From assembly GCA_035258565.1 (NCBI GenBank), contig DATFXF010000244.1, positions 1 to 11,838 on the forward strand: 11,838 bases of DNA. The letters run 5' to 3'. Positions 8,356 through 11,838 of this stretch are shown piece after piece (positions within the stretch are counted from its first letter, which is position 1; each line of letters opens with the position of its first letter). Origin of the DNA: DATFXF01 sp035258565 (GTDB lineage Bacteria; Acidobacteriota; Terriglobia; Acidiferrales; UBA7541). Made by a program: the position numbers and the translations under genes. A model generated the notes under the pieces. That model saw only the letters and a program-made list of their open reading frames with translations, was not told where the DNA came from and did no database searches.

Positions 8356-8802
8356 GTCTCCCTTCCCGCCCTCGGCCCTTCCGCGCTGTGCGATGTGAAC
8401 CGCGGGCGGATTCAAGCGTTCCTTCTCGACCGGAAGCGGGCCGGATATTCGAGCTCCACAATTCACGGCATCCGCACGACGCTGGCGAAGGTGCTCGATG
8501 CCGCGGTGGAGTCCGGCTTCGACCGCAACCCGGCTCACAGTATCCGAATCAGCGAGCGCGAAGCCAAGCCGGAGAAGCGAGTTCTGACCTCGGCACAGAT
8601 TCGTGCTTTACTACCCGCGCTCACTGAACCATACCACACGATCGTGCTGGTGGCCGTTCTGACCGGGATGTCGATCGGTGAGATCCTGGCGCTCCGGTGG
8701 AAGCCTCTCGGCCTATCGCGCGGCGCAATCGAAGTCGCTGAGACGTTCTCCGATGGTCTGTTTGGCACACCAAAGACAAATTTGAAAGGCACTGTGAATT
8801 AA
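8356..8802 (+). pseudogene. Tyrosine recombinase (phage-type integrase) remnant
   Basis: The frame encodes the core-binding domain of a tyrosine recombinase (RIQAFLLDRKRAGYSSSTIHGIRTTL, split here by position: helices at 8400-8475 then KVLDAAVESGFDRNPAHSI) and the beginning of the catalytic domain (LTSAQIRALL, TGMSIGEILALRW, FGTPKT). Family members run to about 350-400 residues; this stops after roughly 135-149. The catalytic Arg I of the TGxRxGE motif is Ser (TCG, 8671-8673), and the HxxR box and tyrosine are absent. The 5' end also lacks the arm-binding domain: an in-frame stop lies at 8353-8355, and the only start is a GTG at 8395 without a ribosome site. The gene is therefore dead. It ends 5 bases before the tRNA-Lys fragment, the normal position of an integrase near its attachment site. 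Confidence 0.8.
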
Positions 8803-8807
8803 TGGGT

Positions 8808-9173
<366 letters not shown>

Positions 9174-9257
9174 TCATCCAGCCCCAACAGAACCCCACGG
9201 TGGCAGACCGATGCGGCGCAATAGGTCTTTGAAGCGCGGGTCGGAGCGCAGGCGGCT
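9174..9257 (-). pseudogene. Orphan C-terminal tail of a TPR protein, out of frame after the kinase stop
   Basis: Immediately beyond the kinase TAG, another - strand frame reads SRLRSDPRFKDLLRRIGLPP and continues to a TGA at 9174-9176. Motifs of the form LRSDPRFxDLLRRIGLP are the usual ending of many acidobacterial TPR and kinase–TPR proteins. This frame is closed upstream by a TGA at 9261-9263, so it is not translated alone. The kinase already has a natural ending (AKAEYAKLK). The tail therefore looks like a relic of a paralogue's 3' end, or of an older, longer ending of this gene. Confidence 0.5.
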
Positions 9258-11838
9258 ATTTCAGCTTGGCGTATTCGGCCTTGGCTTGCTGGAGGATAGG
9301 AATATCGGGGTCGGCATCTTTCCACAGGGCGAGGAAGTCCTGGTAGGCCTTGCGACTGTGTTCCGTGTCCCCCGCCAGCGCGTAGGCCCGACCGAGGCCG
9401 AGATGCGCCATCGCATGAATTGGGTCCGTTGGGTTGACGCTACTATGGTCGAGCAGCTTCTGGAACTCAGCCGCAGCCTCGTTGCTCTTGCGTAGGCGCA
9501 GGTAGGCTTGGCCCCGAAGGTAAATGGCGTCCAGGCCCCCGAAGCCCAACTCGTAGGGAGCTTCCGCCTGGAGCAATTCGATGGTCTGGGCGGCGTTACC
9601 GCGCTCGAGTTCGATGGTTCCGCGAATGATGGGAAGGGAGACCGCGTTGATCAGGGTGTCGGTTGGAAATCGGCGGGCCAAGTCATCGGCAAGCTCTTGA
9701 GCTTGCCGGAGGTTGCCGGACAGAGCCAGCGCTTGGCCTGAAGCCCTTTCCACGCTAACCCCACGCAGAATTGCCAGAGCTTCTTTAACCCGCTCGCGAG
9801 CCGCGGTGGGATTGCCGAATTCGGCCTCCGTCAGGCCCTCTAGGGCAAGAGTGAACGCGCCAAATTCCTTGAAGCCGCGGCGTTGCGAGAGTTCTGCCGA
9901 GCGCCGGTAGAGTTCGCGGGCCTCTCGCATTCGGCCCGCATAGGCTGCGGCTTGTGCTTCCACGCGCAGCAACAATTGTTCCGGTGCCTTGCCGCGGATT
10001 GCGGCGGCGTGTTTCTGCATGGCTGCCGTATCGCCCTGGAGAAAGGCGGTCGCATACAGCCCCAAGTGAGCGGCACTGATTTCCCCGAGTTGAGCGAACT
10101 CTCGTTCGAGAATCGCTTTCGCCTCTGGCAGACGGCCGAGCGCCAGGTAGAACCTAGCGGCAGACGCGTAATGGAGGGGTTCAAGCGGGTCAAGCCGCAG
10201 GGCTTCCTGGGCTTCCGCAAGCGCCTTTTCGTGTTGTCCGATAATCCCGTATTGCACGGCCAAGTTGTTGTACGGGATGGTGTCGCGGGGATAGGTGTGC
10301 TTCCACAGCTCATAGGTCTCGCGGACCTTCTCGAGTTCGCCGGTCACGCCTTCGTAGTAGTGGGCCGAGATATAGAATCTTTCCCGCTCGCTGACGCGGT
10401 CGCGCAGCTCGAAGGCCCTCTTGCGGTATTGCGCGGCGAGTTCCCGCTCGCCAGCATTGCTGTATACGGTGCCCAGCCGCGCGTAAGCCAGAGCGAAATT
10501 GGGATCGAGCTCGAGGGCGTGTTTATAAAAGGGGATGGACTCGAGTTCGACTCCCTTGGACCGCCGCGCATCGCCGAGGTTGAACGCCTTCAGGGCTTCG
10601 AGTGACGTCGTGGTGGCCTCTTCGATGGGTGCATCGAATTTCTTGATCGAGCTGAGCGATTCGCCCAGCTTCTCGCGCATCGCCGAGGCTGCCCGGCCCA
10701 GGACTTTGAGCACCTCCTCCTTGCTTGAAGCCTCCTCCTGGGCACGGGCCAGCGATTCACCCGTGCCACAATTAAGGGCGTTCAACGTGAGCACGTAATG
10801 GCTGCCGAGCAAAGCTATCTCGCCCCCCATCAGCGCCTTCACGCCCTGGCGCTGGCAGACTTCGCGCGCCGTGGCGTCAATCACGCGCTCGTCCGGTGAG
10901 TGACCCATGCGGCGCAGCGTCTCGCGCACACGCTCGTCGGGAACAATGTTCAGGAATGGCGATTCGCCAAGCTTCACGGCCAGCGCCTGTTTTAGTGTGC
11001 CGTCGAACACCGTGTCACCCGTGGTGTTCACCAAATCCGAGAGCAGAATGAAATCGCGCTCGGTCAACGCGTGCGCGCGGCGCGAGTAGAAAAACCAACC
11101 CGATGCGAGCAACCCAACGATGACCGCAGCCGCGGCGGGAACCAGAAGCCTCCAGCGCTTCGCGCGCGTCGGCACGGGCCCTGCCACACGGAGCGGCGTT
11201 GCGGCGGTGATAGGTTGCCCGGGCGTAGGAGTAGTCGTAGCAGTCGGCGGCGCCGCTGCCTCCACCGGTACTCCGCTTGGTGGCGTTGCCAGACGCATGG
11301 CTGCGGAGCGTCCCGAATCCGTGTCGCGCTTCAGCCGCTGCAAATCAGCGCGAAAGTCGGCGGCGGACTGGTAGCGCATCCTACGGTCCTTCTCCAGCGC
11401 CTTGTTGATGATGCGTTCCAACTCGGGCGGCAAACCAGGGTTTAGCCGCACTGGAGCAGTTGGGGCACGGTTGAGAATCTCATTGAAGATAGCTGCCGAG
11501 GTATTCCCCTGAAACGGCAGCTTCCCCGTTGCCATCTCGTAGAGGACCGCGCCAAACGAAAACAGGTCTGTGCGTGCATCGAGTTCTTTGCCGAGGGCCT
11601 GCTCGGGCGACATGTAGGCGACCGTGCCCAGCGCTACACCAGGGCTGGTCAGATGCTCCTCGGCAGTTGCGGCGGTCGGCAGGGCGGAGACTCCGACCCC
11701 TTCCGCCGCGCGTTCAGGTAGCAGCTTGGCAAGTCCGAAGTCTAAGACTTTGGCGTAGCCATCGCGGGTGAGGAAGATATTCGCCGGCTTGATGTCCCGA
11801 TGGACGATCCCCTTTGAGTGTGCCGCATCCAGGGCACC
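9256..11838 (-). CDS. Transmembrane Ser/Thr protein kinase with TPR sensor region, N-terminus outside the window
   Basis: The frame stays open to the right edge, so the ATP-binding N-lobe lies beyond it. Visible kinase parts are the catalytic loop HRDIKPAN (Asp codon 11794-11796, Asn 11779-11781), DFG (11734-11742), the SPE of the activation segment (11602-11610), and the C-lobe DLFSFGAVLYEMATG. A Pro/Ala/Thr-rich linker leads to one membrane helix (about 11085-11147, LLVPAAAAVIVGLLASGWFF). The remaining ~600 residues, probably outside the inner membrane, hold an alpha/beta region (FILLSDLVNTTGD onward) and then many TPR helices, such as SIPFYKHALELDPNFALAYARLG and KALAEAQEALRLDP. It ends in AKAEYAKLK and TAG. 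Catalytic residues are intact, so an active PknB-type receptor kinase is expected; ligand and targets are unknown. It is separated from the metabolic genes by the decayed element, so I see no functional link to them. Confidence 0.92.
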   Translation of the reverse strand, partial: GALDAAHSKGIVHRDIKPANIFLTRDGYAKVLDFGLAKLLPERAAEGVGVSALPTAATAEEHLTSPGVALGTVAYMSPEQALGKELDARTDLFSFGAVLYEMATGKLPFQGNTSAAIFNEILNRAPTAPVRLNPGLPPELERIINKALEKDRRMRYQSAADFRADLQRLKRDTDSGRSAAMRLATPPSGVPVEAAAPPTATTTPTPGQPITAATPLRVAGPVPTRAKRWRLLVPAAAAVIVGLLASGWFFYSRRAHALTERDFILLSDLVNTTGDTVFDGTLKQALAVKLGESPFLNIVPDERVRETLRRMGHSPDERVIDATAREVCQRQGVKALMGGEIALLGSHYVLTLNALNCGTGESLARAQEEASSKEEVLKVLGRAASAMREKLGESLSSIKKFDAPIEEATTTSLEALKAFNLGDARRSKGVELESIPFYKHALELDPNFALAYARLGTVYSNAGERELAAQYRKRAFELRDRVSERERFYISAHYYEGVTGELEKVRETYELWKHTYPRDTIPYNNLAVQYGIIGQHEKALAEAQEALRLDPLEPLHYASAARFYLALGRLPEAKAILEREFAQLGEISAAHLGLYATAFLQGDTAAMQKHAAAIRGKAPEQLLLRVEAQAAAYAGRMREARELYRRSAELSQRRGFKEFGAFTLALEGLTEAEFGNPTAARERVKEALAILRGVSVERASGQALALSGNLRQAQELADDLARRFPTDTLINAVSLPIIRGTIELERGNAAQTIELLQAEAPYELGFGGLDAIYLRGQAYLRLRKSNEAAAEFQKLLDHSSVNPTDPIHAMAHLGLGRAYALAGDTEHSRKAYQDFLALWKDADPDIPILQQAKAEYAKLK

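Noticed and set aside
9883..10605. 240-codon + strand frame within the kinase–TPR gene
   Set aside because: It is opposite periodic TPR coding sequence, which often leaves long open shadow frames; no recognisable product.

Overview
This window reads as chromosomal DNA from a GC-rich soil or sediment bacterium, most likely an acidobacterium. That placement is an inference. It rests on the Ser/Thr kinase–TPR receptor at the right end, a type greatly expanded in Acidobacteriota, and on the overall base composition. No marker gene in the window fixes the taxon.

Layout. Positions 1-5049 (+ strand) hold a fatty-acid or acyl-CoA catabolic run: the 3' part of a two-domain enoyl-CoA hydratase/3-hydroxyacyl-CoA dehydrogenase (3-1850), a short-chain dehydrogenase/reductase (1938-2711), an AMP-forming acyl-CoA synthetase broken by a frameshift near 2856 (2740-4342), a hairpin/T-run terminator candidate (4438-4466), and a MaoC/NodN-type enoyl-CoA hydratase (4585-5049). 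A second, convergent operon on the - strand (8205 to 5119) encodes a histidine-phosphatase-fold protein, an ACAD10/11-type acyl-CoA dehydrogenase and an APH-fold small-molecule kinase. From 8356 to 8852 lie the remains of an integrated element: a decayed tyrosine-recombinase gene and, just past its end, the 3' half of a tRNA-Lys(CTT). Positions 8853-9255 hold no convincing intact gene, only an orphan C-terminal protein tail in one frame. From 9256 to the window end (- strand) is a large Ser/Thr kinase–transmembrane–TPR protein whose N-terminus lies outside the window.

How the genes may work together. CoA ligase, SDR, APH-fold kinase and ACAD10/11-like enzyme is the same enzyme set as the bacterial levulinate (lva) pathway, and the kinase plus dehydrogenase pair matches the fused mammalian ACAD10/ACAD11 proteins. 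In those systems a 4-hydroxyacyl-CoA is phosphorylated on the 4-hydroxyl, and the ACAD-fold enzyme removes the phosphate to give an enoyl-CoA that enters beta-oxidation. Here the hydratase and the hydratase/dehydrogenase could complete that route. The best hypothesis for 1-8205 is a keto- or hydroxy-acid catabolic locus of this kind, with an unusual histidine-phosphatase-like protein as first gene of the kinase operon. Substrate and chain length cannot be read from the sequence.
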